From assembly GCA_036571765.1 (NCBI GenBank), contig BROE01000002.1, positions 5,697,204 through 5,761,203 on the forward strand: 64,000 bases of DNA, written 5' to 3'. Of the stretch, positions 22,469 through 33,862 are shown in pieces. Numbering within the stretch: position 1 is the first letter of the stretch; each line of letters begins with the position of its first letter. This DNA comes from Plecoglossus altivelis. Lineage: Eukaryota; Chordata; Actinopteri; Osmeriformes; Plecoglossidae. Made by a program: the position numbers and the translations under genes. The notes beneath the pieces were generated by a model, which worked only from the letters and a program-made list of their open reading frames with translations, did not search any database and was not told the origin of the DNA.

Positions 22469-22735
22469 AGAGAGAGAAAGAGAGAGAGAGAAAGAGAGAG
22501 AAAGAGAAAGAGAGAGTGAGAAAGAGAGAGAGAAAGAGAGAAAGGGAGTGGGAGTGAGGGGCATCGCCTGCCTGTCCAGGCCTGAACTGGCCCAGCTGGT
22601 GGTTTAAGTACATACACAAACGCACATACTCTCTCTCTCACTCTCTCTCACACACGATCTCTCTCACTCTTTCTCTCTCTCACACACAATGTCTCGCGCA
22701 CGCTCACTCTCTCTCACTCTGCCCCTCTCTCTACA
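22404..22735. repeat. TG, GA and CT arrays in series
   Basis: TG at 22404-22424 passes directly into (GA)n/GAAAGA DNA up to about 22550. After 70 bases of unique DNA, CT and CA blocks follow at 22629-22735. Confidence 0.9.
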
Positions 22736-22848
22736 CTGACCATGTTAAAGTATGTGCAAGATGTCGAGCAGCAAACAGCCTTGCTGACACGCACATGCAT
22801 TCTGCTCCTGTGAAAACACACACGCCTCCCCCTGTCATGAGTGCTCTC

Positions 22849-23175
22849 CCTCTCTCTGTCTGTCTCTGTCTCTCTCTATCTCTCTCTCTGTCTCTCTCTA
22901 TCTCTCACTCTGTCTCTCTCTGTCTCTCTGTGTCTCTCTCTCTCTGTCTCTCTCTGTCTCTCTCTCTCTGTCTCTCTCTGTCTCTATCTCTCTCTCTGTG
23001 TGTCTGTCTATCTGTCTGTCTCTCTCTCTGTCTCTGTCTCTCTCTGTCTCTCTCTCTCTCTGTATCTCTCTCTATCTCTCTCTGACTCTCTTTCTGTCTC
23101 TGTCTCTCTGTATCTCTCTCTGTCTCTCTCTGTCTCCGTCTCTCTCTCTCTGTCTCTCTCTATCTCTCTCTCTTC
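22849..23175. repeat. CTCTCTGT / CTCTAT array
   Basis: About 325 bases of CT repeats punctuated by GT and AT every 6-14 bases, close to one strand purely pyrimidine apart from regularly spaced G. Confidence 0.95.
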
Positions 23176-23368
23176 AAACAGCGCTGTCCATTTGCTGTTC
23201 CATGTCTGCCGTCAGTGGAATAACTGGAGAACAAGACAAGGAACAGAACGCACACGGTGGCGATGCCTATTGGCAGCCACCACGCAGGAGGTCAACACTG
23301 TGCTCCATACACTCAGCCACTGACCTCTCCCCCACCCCTGGCTGACTCAACACTGCCTCCCTCTAACC

Positions 23369-23490
23369 ACCACCACCACCCCCCCCCCACACACACACAC
23401 ACACACACCATGGTATAAAACACTGGCTGACGGATGGAAGGGAGGGAGGTGGCAGGAAGGGTGGGGGGGAAGGAGGGAGGGAGGCGAGGG
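23369..23490. repeat. ACC, C-run, CA, then GGGA repeats
   Basis: ACC repeats and a C-run lead into CA at 23391-23408. GGAGGGAGG purine DNA follows at 23435-23490. Confidence 0.85.
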
Positions 23491-25104
23491 ATGTGGAGAG
23501 GATGATTCAGGGTCACGTGATGCCGTGTTTACCGGCTGGTAGGCAAGAGGGGCCACTGGTGACCCCCCAGAGATGTGCAGGTGAGGGGAGGGAGGTCGGA
23601 CGGTCGAGAGAGGAAGGGAAACATATGGGCACGGCTCCCTCTCTCTCGACGAGCTGGAGCGCGGTCGTATTCAGCACAGAAGGACTCACTTATGAGCTGA
23701 ATATTTATAGACGACGGTGCAAATGTTTTTCTTTTCTCAGCGGTTGGAGGACTGGGTGATCGTTTCGTGTGTTTAGGTTACATCCAGGGTTTGATTGACA
23801 CCTGGTTTTTACAGACAACTGTACCCGTCTCCCATTGTACATTTTATTGAGTCATATAAATGTGTTCATCTTCATTTCCTGAGACAGTAATGTGGTTTTA
23901 CACGGCACTTAAGTTTAACATGCATTTGATCCATTTAAGAAGGCACTTGCTGGACCGAAACAGTCATTTCACACAGCGGACGTTCTGTCTGCAAACATCT
24001 AAACTCGGACCCACTGGTCAGTGCTGTTTATCCACAAAGATAAAGAAAGTCTGCTTTTAAAATCCTCTATCAACCGACCCCGCGGGGGTGTGCGAACCAC
24101 GAACGGAGCAGATACTACCGTGTCACCTTCCAGTCCTGATAGACAAGATGATGTTCCTAATGTCGAAATCTACAGCGTCCCTGAGGATACAAGAACACAC
24201 TTTTATATCTCTCTCTCTCTCGTTGATTTCCTGTTCCAATCAGGTCACGCTCGGAAGGTCCCACAGGGTGAGATGACTGGGCCCCCTCAGGGCGAGGGGG
24301 GCGGGGGGGGGGGGGCGGGGGCGGGGGGGGCCCGGCTGTCCGTCACAGACGTCGTCATCGGGAGATAAATGAAGGAGAGAAACTGGCTCCTTCTCCAGAG
24401 GATCTTCAAGGAAACGTGTTTTCCTCAAATCAATCGCACGGTTGCCGTTCAATAATCTTCAGTCTCTTTTTCACTATTACGTTTTCCATTCTCTAAAGAC
24501 GACAACATGGAAAATAATAATACAGTATATTATATACATGTATATATATATATTACGGAATTTAATTTATATTTCTATTTACTGTAGTGTTGAGGATCCT
24601 TTGTTTGGTTTGATGAACGGTCGTTTTGAAGGTTTCCAATCATTGTTTGACCATGTAGTGGTCAGGTATGGTTTTGCATTGTATTTACCACCATTGTCGC
24701 TTAAATGAAAAGTGACTCTCTAATTAATCTCGGCATGGAGCCATGTTGAAGACACTCGCGTATGAAAGCCTTTTGTTTGCGCACAGTAACAGTGGAATTG
24801 AATGAGCGAACGGAAGAATATACGCGTGGCCTTCCGACACACACTGGCGCACGAAGGCTGTCTGTGTTTTTGTTTTCAGGACAAATCACCACGTAATGAG
24901 TCCTAACCATGGAACAGGACTGAGTGTCATTCACAGCAAACTGTAAGAAAGTAAGACATGAGGGGCTTCTGTGGAATTCTAATCTTTGCCCTTTATAAAC
25001 ACTGGGCCTGTTCTGCAGGGAGTGCTTGATGAACACATCTGTGTGTGTGTTCATGTGTATCTGTCCAGTGGTAAGGGGAACATGCACGTACGTGTGCAGT
25101 CCGC
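23491..25104. other. Unique sequence, AT-rich in part
   Basis: Contains a G-rich tract at 24295-24332 and an AT tract at 24525-24554 made of TATATA words. No gene is recognised; several short frames occur on both strands. Confidence 0.5.
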
Positions 25105-25140
25105 TGTGTGTGTGTGTGGGGGGGGGGGGGGGGGGGGGGG
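25105..25140. repeat. TG run followed by 23 consecutive G
   Basis: A mononucleotide G run occupies 25118-25140. Its true length is uncertain because such runs are error-prone in assemblies. Confidence 0.9.
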
Positions 25141-25370
25141 CGTGCGCATGTGTGAGCGTGAACGTCTGCCTGTGTGAGTTGCCCAACCGGAGTACGTGCA
25201 GTCCATGTTCTAATGAACATATCTCAGGTTATATACGTCCCTGAATGTTAGTCCCTGGTATCTGGAACCATGTGTGTGAGAGAGCAAGAGGCCTATTCCT
25301 GTCATGTAATATGAAGACATGTACATAAGACCTCTGAACTCCGTTTCGGGCATGGGAGGACAGGACTGTT

Positions 25371-25402
25371 GCGCGCGCGCGCGTGTGTGTTGAGTAACAC
25401 GC
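25371..25402. other. (GC)n-(GT)n run with inverted repeat
   Basis: About twelve bases of alternating GC pass into GT. GCGTGT and ACACGC then form six-base arms around ten bases. The run is Z-DNA- and cruciform-prone. Confidence 0.6.
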
Positions 25403-26274
25403 GTTCAAATAAGGGGGCGTGAGGCGGAGGGCAGGGAACAGGGAGGGTGAAGAGGTTTCAGCTGTGGATGGGGCCTTTGGGGTCAGGAGAGTTAGCTCGC
25501 GTCCCGCTCTTTCGTAGCTTAGCATCTGTTTCTGGACGCATCTGTTGACCTGGCCTGACTAGGACGAACGCATCGTGCATGCTCACACAAACACGCGTAC
25601 AAACACACCTTAATACAATGTATTCATTCATTCATTCACATTTACTAGTCACTTGGAATATAACTGAACGGCTGAGGAGGATGTCGTCAGTTTGGTATGT
25701 AGGTCAATGACCCCGGTGGACAAATCATTCAGACCTTTCTGTGAGTGCATGCGGCCCCCACCTATGGTTTGAAAGGAAGGGTTAGCTTGTTTCGTCATCA
25801 TTTGTTTCAGTTGTGGGCCCGAGCTCAGGACGCATTTGAATGTACGGGTGGAATCGTTCTTTCATACATCAGCGCAACCGGCAGAACAATCATCCTCAAT
25901 CACTCGGTTTTTCTGTCTGTCACCCTGGTTCCCTTCTGGCAACTCCCCTCACTCTCTCTCTCCCTCTCTCTCTTTCCCTCTCCCTCCCTCCCTCTCTCCC
26001 TCTCTTTCCCTCTGTCTCCCTCTCTCTCTCCCTCTCGCTTCATTCCTAGCTGATGTCGCCAACATAGTCCCGAATTCTTGACTAAACGTGCATAAAAACA
26101 AATTAGACTGGCCCCATACAATTTGCAAAAAGATGTGTGCAGCCAGCCAGCAAATAGATGTCGTTCCAAAGCAAGGTCATGCTGGTACAGAGGCAGGAGA
26201 AGGAGGATTGATGCCTGCACAGTCTGTGACCAGGACACTTCTGACTCTGACGCAGGCCTGGCCCTTGGCTGGAG
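25403..26274. other. Unique sequence with (ATTC)n and CT tract
   Basis: An ATTC tetranucleotide run lies at 25621-25638 and a CT tract at 25949-26040. The rest is unique without a recognised gene. Confidence 0.5.
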
Positions 26275-26552
26275 GGCTGGAGGACTGACTGGATGACTGG
26301 CTGGTCGACTGGAGGTCTGGTTTGTTGACTAGTTGGCTAGTTGACTGGCTTGTTGCCTGGGTTTTTAAGAATGCTGGATGGCTGTCCTTCTGGCTAGAGT
26401 TTGCAGCTTCTTGTCTGTCTGTCTGGCTGGCTACAGTTTGCAGCTTGTTGTCTGGCTGTCTGGCTGGCTGGCTGGCTGGCTAGCTGGGGTTTGCAGCTTG
26501 TTGTCTGGCTGGCTGGCTGGCTGGGGTTTGCAGCTTGTTGGCTGGTAGGCTG
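26275..26552. repeat. GACTGGCT-type minisatellite
   Basis: The left half is a degenerate CTGG/GACTGGCT array. The right half, 26399-26552, carries four copies of a unit starting TTTGCAGCTTGTTG followed by variable numbers of GGCT. Confidence 0.85.
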
Positions 26553-27659
26553 CCGAGCACACTGGGAACACTGACAGAGCAGAGATGAGCTAATGTGGAT
26601 CCCAACAAATAACAACATCAGCAAGGAAGGAAGAAGCTGTTGTGTAGTGGGCTGAACATGCTTCCATGTTAGGGCTGGATCATAGAAGATGGTCCACTCC
26701 ATTCATACAGTGGCTTGACAGTTTCCTATCAAACCTACACAGTGTCGAGTAGACTTTTGAATTACCTATATGTGTGTGTTTGAGAGGGAAGGAGGGATTG
26801 AGCCAACAGGGCTGGAATAACAAGTCCCAGGACCAGCCCTGAGGCAGGGCATCCCTCCCGCCTACCTGGATGATGGATCAGTATGCCCGGGTACGTAATG
26901 GTGGGACAGGGGGGCTCTGGAGGTGAAGGACGGGACCCCCTATCCCACCCGCCCCCCCTTGCTCCCCACCCCCTTAATCAGATGCAGATCAAGCCGAAAG
27001 CAGCGAAGCAGCAAATCCCCTTTCTCTAAAAGCCCCCCTCAGACCTTCCCACCCCCGTCACCGTCTTTCATCCCCCCTCGGTCGCTCAGGCCCTCTCTGT
27101 CCTTCGCTTTGCACACCTCCCTCCCGTCCCCCTCCTCCTCCTCCTCCTCCTCCCTCCCCCCCCTCTTTCTTCTGATTGTCTTAGCGGGGCTCCCCCAGAG
27201 AGCTTAGAGAGGACCTGGGGAGATGGGTGCGGCCGGGCCTTTAGCACTCTGATCACACGGGATAAGTGGGAGAGCCCTCTCGCTTTGCTGATAAAAGTAT
27301 TGATTCGTGCCGAGAGGGGGGGGGAGGAGGGAGGGGGGGTGTGTGTGGGGGGGGGGTGTTTACGAATCACCTTGGAAAGGGTGACCCCCCGAGACCTTGG
27401 GGTGTGAGGGAGAAGAAGGAGGAGAGAGAGAGGAGAGAGAGGGTGCTAGGGCCGAGAAAGGAGGTTGAAGAGGCGGGAAAGGGGGTTGTGGGGGGGGGGG
27501 GTCTGAAGACGGGGAGATAGGAATTGATTGGGGACCGACTGGCTTGTTAATTGAAGAGACGGATCAATGCGGCCGGAGAGAAAGGGAGGAAGAGAGGGGA
27601 GAATTTGGGGGTGAATGACTGGAGATGCGTCAAATGGATTCAAGCTCAGGTTCACAGCG
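26553..27659. other. Unique DNA with C-rich, (CTC)n and G-rich tracts
   Basis: C-rich at 26930-26975, a CTC trinucleotide run at 27130-27152, and G-runs at 27316-27358 and 27478-27505. No gene is seen. Confidence 0.5.
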
Positions 27660-28078
27660 CCAGGAGGGCGGGGGGAAGGCTGGGGGGAGGCCGGGAGGAG
27701 GCCGGGGGAGCTGGGGGAGGCTGGGGGAGGCTGGGAGACACCAGGGCTGCATCCCTCTCCTCTGAGAAACCCCTCCGCTCTGTCTGATGACCGTTCGGTC
27801 CAGAGATGAAGGCTTGATCTTGTGTGCGTGCGATTGTGTGCGTGGGGGATGTCAGAGAGAAGACCGCTCCTCAACCCAGACGCCCCAGACGGTCTGTCCT
27901 GCCTCCGTGTCCAGGAGGAGTGGGCGAGAACAATGTGTGCGTTGCTGCTTGGAGCGTTGTGGCCGGCCTCAGGGTGGCTGACACAGACAATGTCATTGCC
28001 CTAGAGGGAGGGGGGTGGGGCAGGGAGGGGCTTGGGAGGGGCTGGGGGGGAAGGGAGGGGCTGGGGGGGGCGGGGGAG
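27660..28078. repeat. G-rich minisatellites (GGAGGCTGGG type)
   Basis: A 10-13 bp unit is repeated at 27660-27742, and a second G-rich array of GGGAGGGGCT words lies at 28004-28078. They are separated by 260 bases of unique DNA. Both are quadruplex-prone on the plus strand. Confidence 0.8.
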
Positions 28079-28204
28079 CCAGACAGACACACAGCTCTCA
28101 GCTTTCAAGTCCAGTCTGAAAAGTTTAAGCCTCCCATTCATGGATCTTCTTTTCTTCTTTCCTCCCTCCCATGTTGAGGTGAAGGCCCTGGCCTTGTGCG
28201 TGCA

Positions 28205-28258
28205 TGTGAATGTGTGCACGTGTGTGTGTAGTGTGTGTGTGTGTGTGTATGTGTATGT
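28205..28258. repeat. Imperfect (TG)n
   Basis: TG repeats with TGCA and TGTA interruptions. Confidence 0.85.
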
Positions 28259-28635
28259 GCGGAGAGACTGAAGGAAAGATCTAGGTAGAACATAGGGGGT
28301 TTGTTTTTATCAAGGTTAAGTTCTGCTTAATCAATGCCAGCCTTGTCAGTCTGGAGTGGAGTCATACCATCTCACAACTGGGTTAGTTCTCTGCCATCGA
28401 TTCTGAAGTTGTGCTATGAAGTCATTGACGTCAGCTTCTTTGCACACCATAACAAACATATGTACCTCGTTTACGTGAGCAAGTCTTGAAAGTGCACGTA
28501 GTGATGTTGGCTTTGAGGACAGGGAGAGGGGGAGGAGAGATTGACAGGACAAGGGAGAGAGAGAGAAAAAGAGAGCGGGTTAGCCAAACGAAGAATCGTA
28601 AAAAAAACAAACTTGCTCCTTCCATCCTCGCTCAC
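28259..28635. other. Unique sequence with short GA tract
   Basis: AT-richer unique DNA, then a short GA run at 28545-28575. No gene is recognised. Confidence 0.5.
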
Positions 28636-28683
28636 CTTGTTGTCAGGAAATCTAATTTGTACCCTCGCGTCGCCCGGACCCAC
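28636..28683 (-). other. Exon-like 48-base segment
   Basis: On the minus strand a TTACCAG acceptor-like end precedes, and a GTGAGC donor follows, 48 bases that read in frame as VGPGDARVQIRFPDNK. Both ends are phase 0. The peptide looks protein-like, but I cannot assign a family. The polypyrimidine tract is only moderate, and exon-like matches of this size arise by chance. Confidence 0.12.
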
Positions 28684-30203
28684 CTGGTAACGTATGCAGC
28701 ATGCAAATGGCGAGACCGAGGCTCGCTCTCTCTCCCAGAGTTCCGAGCCGCGAGATTGGCCCACGAGGATTAATGACATCATTCCGTATGCACCGGTCGG
28801 ACTCCCGTGCACCGTGGCTGTCTCCCCCACCTCTGACACAGAGGGATAGTGTTAGTTCTGCCCAGACTGGTGTGTGTGTGGGGGGGGGGGGAGAGGGGGG
28901 AGGGGGCACTATCTCCCTGGCAAAAGGAAAAATAATGGGCTGGTTCATCAGATTGCCATGTCAGGAAGAGGTTGTGGGGAGATGGGGGGATGGAGGGGGG
29001 GCAGGGGGATTGGGGGGGGATACAGATGTAACAGTGGTGAGAATGGATGGGACATGGGCTGGGGAGGAAGCCAGCCAGGCTGCCTGTGGATTAGCTCGGC
29101 TGTGAACCTCCTGGGTTGATGACAGTTTCATTAATGGCGCTCCCCCCCTCTCTCCCTTCCCTACCACCCCACCCCACCCCACCCCCACCCAACCCCCAAA
29201 CGTACACACACTCCCCTCGCTGCTGATCAAGGCGTGTTGTGTGCGGTTGCGACAGGGTGTGTGTTTGCTGTCTCTCCAGGTAGCGGGCATTACGTTCCGT
29301 TCACACAGGAAGTCCTCCGTGTCGGTGAGCTTTTACATGTAGGAAGCCACGCGGGGCGCCGTAAACCTGCTGGATCCTTCCACCCGTCCGTGGCGGCGAG
29401 GGGGAATCGGAAAAGAGGAATTGGAAAGAGTAATGCTGCTGGCGATAATTGAAACCGCGCTTTTTTTTCCGTACTTCGATCAGGAGGGGGAAGAGGGGTG
29501 TCAGGGAGGGGAGGGGGGGCGGGGCAGCAGGGGGGGGGGCACACTCTCCCGCAAAAGCTATGCCTCTCCTCAAACGGAATCCATCAATATGTCATCAAAG
29601 GGCCGTTCGTCCATCAGGAACGCCCGACTGTCTGCCTTCAATCAGCCCTCGCCACGACTCCTTCCCATCTCTTCTATTTATCCTCTCCTCCTTAACCCTC
29701 CAGAATATTCTCTGTACCCTCAGCGGAGTCCTGGGGGCCCCAGTTTCTCAAGGCCAAGGAGGGCTATAGCCAGACATAGCCTCTGTGCTATCCTGTTTCA
29801 GACCCCTCATTGCCACATCTGTTTAATACATACGTCCGTGCATGAGGTCACGAGGTGGGAATGTGACAGGGAGCATAGCGACTGGCGCTAACGGCTAACT
29901 CGCCTCAACTAACCCGCCCATAGCCGACCGCTAGTAGCTGGCTCACACAGAACACGGTGGTTGGAGCAGGGTGTTGCTAGCATGCTAACGTTGCCGCGTT
30001 GCTAACAACAGCTCGGCGTTCCGTCTGCGTAGACACCAGGCATATCCTGTGGTCTGCTGGCAACAAAGCAGATTCTACAAAGAATGGTTGAGTAAGCTAG
30101 CTAAGAGTAACAGGCACAAATCACACACACATGCATATGTTTGTCTCTTAATTCACCAAGGTCGTGTCATTTCTCTGAGAATGAAAGCCAAAGGTGCTGT
30201 GAG
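28684..30203. other. Unique DNA with G-runs, a CCCCA tract and a GCTA cluster
   Basis: An octamer ATGCAAAT lies at 28701-28708. G-runs occur at 28879-28905, 28975-29020 and 29505-29540. A (CCCCA)n-like tract lies at 29142-29198. GCTAAC/GCTAGC words are clustered at 29886-30010. No gene is recognised. Confidence 0.5.
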
Positions 30204-30205
30204 GT

Positions 30206-30245
<40 letters not shown>

Positions 30246-30372
30246 AGGAAGGAAGGAAGGAAGGACAGACGGAAGGAAGGAAGAAAGGAAGGAAGGAAGA
30301 GAAAGAAAAAAAGAGAGAAAGAAAGAAAGAAAGAAAGAAAAAGAGAAAAAAAGAGATAGAGAGAAAGAGATT
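30204..30372. repeat. (AAAG)n / (GGAA)n tetranucleotide array
   Basis: AAAG repeats change to GGAA at about 30247 and back to AAAG and GAGA further right. The Lys/Glu/Arg frame is a repeat artefact. GGAA runs can be bound by ETS-family factors. Confidence 0.95.
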
Positions 30373-31499
30373 TCCCAGTGTTTTTCACCCGTAGGTCCTG
30401 TCATTGAGATATAATGGGGCCTGTCTGGCAATAGCCCCTTTTTGGTTTCCATCAAATGGGGAGAGAATGGTTCCCCCAGGAAGGTATCAGTATCGCTGCG
30501 ATGCTCTCTGGACCAGCCGGGCAAGGCCAAGATCAACACAGAGGTTTTAGTGCTTAGGAACCAGGGAGGAAATTATAAGGCACAGACAGTAGATCTTCAG
30601 GCATTTCCAGGTATTCGAGGGCAATTAATCTGTTGAATTCCTTAATGACAATGTTATGGCTTTTTGTGACTACTGCTGGACACTGTGGTTGTTGCTCTGT
30701 CTGTCGTGGCAGTCTGTCCTGCACACGGACGTGTTTGCGGACGCAGGCACGCGCGCCTGACCTGCACATGCACGCACCGATGTCACGTTCAAACTGTCCC
30801 AGGCACATGTACGTTACGCGTACACACGTATGTGCACATACGTTGGCATGGTCACATGTTCATCCATGCACACACGCAGTACGCAGAGAGAGTGCGTGCG
30901 GTGCGTTCCTCGTATAGCCGGCAGTCTAACTGTTACACACTGCCACATACTGGTCTTCAAGGGATCTGCGTGTTTTCCTCACTCTCTTTTTGGCCCTCCG
31001 TCTCTTTTTTCCCACCTCTTCGAGTTTTCATCAAATTCTCAGACTCTCGTCCTCGCGTCCATCCCTTTTCCCCTCTGTCCTCCCCGGTCTTTCGAACGAG
31101 GGAAAAACACTCCTTAAAACGCACGCTTGAGCGTAGACAGTTCAGAGAGCAGTCCACAGAGCATTCCACAGAGCGGCCCACAGGACTCTCGGCGTGAGAG
31201 CAGAGAAACAAGGGCCAGCGATACAGCCCACTCCCTCACCAGGCTCTTACTCTCGGACACGAGAGCCGTCTTCATCTCCATGCCTCCGCCATTCTCTAAC
31301 GGCTCACTCCCCCCGGCGCAGGGGGCGAGCGAGGCGAAGGATCTGCGTCTCTCCAAGGTCAGGCCGCTTCCGTCAGAGCGGCTTCCTACTCTCTGGCTCT
31401 CCTTTATGGAGTGATAACTTCATGGCTGCAGCAACGGCGGCAGCGGAGCACAGCTTGCCCCAGAGATGGAACCTGTCAGCAGAGCAGAGGGGAAGAGAC

Positions 31500-31500
<1 letters not shown>
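30373..31500. other. Unique sequence without recognised gene
   Basis: Mixed composition with many ACGT-containing words at 30720-30900. Overlapping frames on both strands show no recognisable product. Confidence 0.5.
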
Positions 31501-31575
<75 letters not shown>

Positions 31576-31630
31576 GAAGAGAGAGAGAGAGAGAGGGCGA
31601 GAGAGAGAGAGAATGAAAGAGAAATACTGA
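31501..31630. repeat. (GA)n array
   Basis: GA repeats with GAAA and GAAT interruptions. The purest part is at about 31507-31545. Confidence 0.95.
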
Positions 31631-31749
31631 GAGAACAGCAGAGAAAGACGTGTCAGAGAAAGACGTGTTAGAGAAAGATGGTCGTGATGAGGGAGGGAAA
31701 AAGGGGGAGGCAGAGGAAAGGGAGGGAGAGGAGAAACCCGGAGAGAACA

Positions 31750-31872
31750 TGAGTGTGGAGGGAGGTCTGAAAGAAGCGGAGGAGAGAGAGTGAGTGTGGA
31801 GGGAGGACTGAAAGAAGCGGAGGAGAGAGAGTGAGTGTGGAGGGAGGACTGTAAGAAACGGAGGAGAGAGAG
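31750..31872. repeat. 41-bp tandem repeat, three copies
   Basis: Units at 31750-31790, 31791-31831 and 31832-31872 are exactly 41 bases each and differ at only one to three positions. They consist of TGAGTGTGGAGGGAGG, a short CTGAAAGAAGC middle and a GA end. Confidence 0.95.
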
Positions 31873-32022
31873 AGAGTGAGAGGAAAGAGAGAAGGAGAGC
31901 TAGCTAGCAGTGCTCTCTGTGTCACAGAGACAGATGGTAAGTGCGCTGGCTCGCTGGGGGAGACACACGCGATGGCCGTGAACCAGAGAGAAGGCTCCCA
32001 CACCCACGCCTCCACTGTTGAC

Positions 32023-32198
32023 ACCTCTCTCTCTCCCTTTCTCTCTCTCTTTCTCTCTCTCCCTCTCTCTAATCTATCTCAGTCTCTCTCTCCCTCTCTC
32101 TATCCCTTTCTCTATCTCTCCCTCTCTCTCTCTGTTTCTCTCACTCTCTCTCTCCCTTTCTCTCTCCCTTTCTCTCTCCCCATCTCTAAAGAGCTCTC

Positions 32199-32247
<49 letters not shown>

Positions 32248-32256
32248 TCCTCTCTC
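32023..32256. repeat. (CT)n array
   Basis: CT repeats with CCCT, TTTC and ATC interruptions, ending in about 40 bases of pure CT at 32203-32244. Confidence 0.95.
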
Positions 32257-32648
32257 TATTCACAGACAAGGGAATGATACTGATACCCTGTTACTGCAGG
32301 AGGTGTAAGAAGGAGGGATGTGAAGAGAAAGAGATGATATATGTTGATGTGAGGCGTGCGGTGCGGCTCATAGTTAGGCAGTCTTCATCGAACCCTCAGT
32401 CAGAGCGTGAGAGTCGAAGAGGACACCTTCCTCGAGGACCCCAGGGAGAACGTCTCAAACGTCAACAACAACAACCACCGCCCGAGCACCATTTTGCGCT
32501 GTCTGATGTAAGGCACCGTCGTCATGCTCCCGTTACTTATTCAGACGCTTTCCAATTCTCTCGGACGCGAATCGCGCCTTTCTTTCAACCTCTACCCTGT
32601 CTTCTATCATTTCTCCGTCCACCCCCCCCTCTCCATCCATCCACCCCC
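32257..32648. other. Unique sequence up to the gap
   Basis: Mixed unique DNA, pyrimidine-rich and CCATCC-like in the last 60 bases. Frames running into the gap are not meaningful. Confidence 0.5.
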
Positions 32649-33235
32649 NNNNNNNNNNNNNNNNNNNNNNNNNNNNNNNNNNNNNNNNNNNNNNNNNNNN
32701 NNNNNNNNNNNNNNNNNNNNNNNNNNNNNNNNNNNNNNNNNNNNNNNNNNNNNNNNNNNNNNNNNNNNNNNNNNNNNNNNNNNNNNNNNNNNNNNNNNNN
32801 NNNNNNNNNNNNNNNNNNNNNNNNNNNNNNNNNNNNNNNNNNNNNNNNNNNNNNNNNNNNNNNNNNNNNNNNNNNNNNNNNNNNNNNNNNNNNNNNNNNN
32901 NNNNNNNNNNNNNNNNNNNNNNNNNNNNNNNNNNNNNNNNNNNNNNNNNNNNNNNNNNNNNNNNNNNNNNNNNNNNNNNNNNNNNNNNNNNNNNNNNNNN
33001 NNNNNNNNNNNNNNNNNNNNNNNNNNNNNNNNNNNNNNNNNNNNNNNNNNNNNNNNNNNNNNNNNNNNNNNNNNNNNNNNNNNNNNNNNNNNNNNNNNNN
33101 NNNNNNNNNNNNNNNNNNNNNNNNNNNNNNNNNNNNNNNNNNNNNNNNNNNNNNNNNNNNNNNNNNNNNNNNNNNNNNNNNNNNNNNNNNNNNNNNNNNN
33201 NNNNNNNNNNNNNNNNNNNNNNNNNNNNNNNNNNN
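32649..33235. other. Assembly gap, 587 N
   Basis: Unknown bases. Both edges are runs of C, suggesting that a C-rich simple repeat stopped the assembly. Confidence 1.
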
Positions 33236-33690
33236 CCCCCCTCCCTTCATCGTGCCCAGGTTGCGTCCTTGTTTAATATGCACCACCCTTTCTTGTTCCA
33301 CTGTTATTGCCAGCGCCACGGCAGACCCCCTTTTCTTCGCCCAGACAATGGCCCTGTCCTGACAGCGCACCACGCCGGTCATGTCCCATTTGCCGGGCCG
33401 TGCTATCTCTCTATCCTGCCCCCTTTTACAACCCAGGGCCCGGGCCCCCTCCCCCACCCCCCTCTTTTTCAATAGATCCCCTAATACTGTTACTGGAGAG
33501 AAAAGGAGAGACCCATAAGAAGCTTCTGTATACCCTGAAGACTCTGAGATCGGGGAGAGGGGACTATATACATGCTATTAGCATAATTATAGCCAGAGAG
33601 AAGGGAGGGGGGGGGGGTTGGAAGAGAGGCACCCATGGTGTTTGTGGCGTGACAGGAGCTTTGACTACTCCCCCGTCCGTCCGCCCCCAC
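33236..33690. other. Unique sequence right of the gap
   Basis: C-rich at the gap edge and at 33440-33470, with a G-run at 33607-33619. Otherwise unique without a gene. Confidence 0.5.
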
Positions 33691-33862
33691 TGCCCTCTCT
33701 CCATTCCTGTCTCTCTAGCCCGTCTCTCCATCCCCTCTCTCTATCCCGTCTCTCCATCCCCTCTCTCCATCCCCTCTCTCCATCCCCTCTCTCCATCCCC
33801 TCTCTCCATCCCCATCTCTCCATCCCCTCTCTCCATCCCCTCTCTCCATCCCCGCCTCCATC
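33691..33862. repeat. 13-bp minisatellite, CCATCCCCTCTCT
   Basis: About twelve tandem copies of a 13-base pyrimidine-rich unit with few variants. Because 13 is not a multiple of three, each frame gives a repetitive Ser-Pro-Leu string. Confidence 0.95.

Noticed and set aside
24525..24554. TATA box or origin in the TATATA tract
   Set aside because: A simple AT tract with no other promoter elements nearby. Not enough to call either.
30141..30540. Lys/Glu/Arg-rich and Ser/Leu/Phe-rich frames
   Set aside because: Translations of the AAAG/GGAA array on either strand.
31750..31872. CRISPR-like repeat array
   Set aside because: Units of 41 bases are directly adjacent with no spacers, and the genome is vertebrate-like. 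It is a tandem repeat.
32274..33472. Frames of 250-362 codons
   Set aside because: They run through 587 unknown bases. Most of their length is not sequence.
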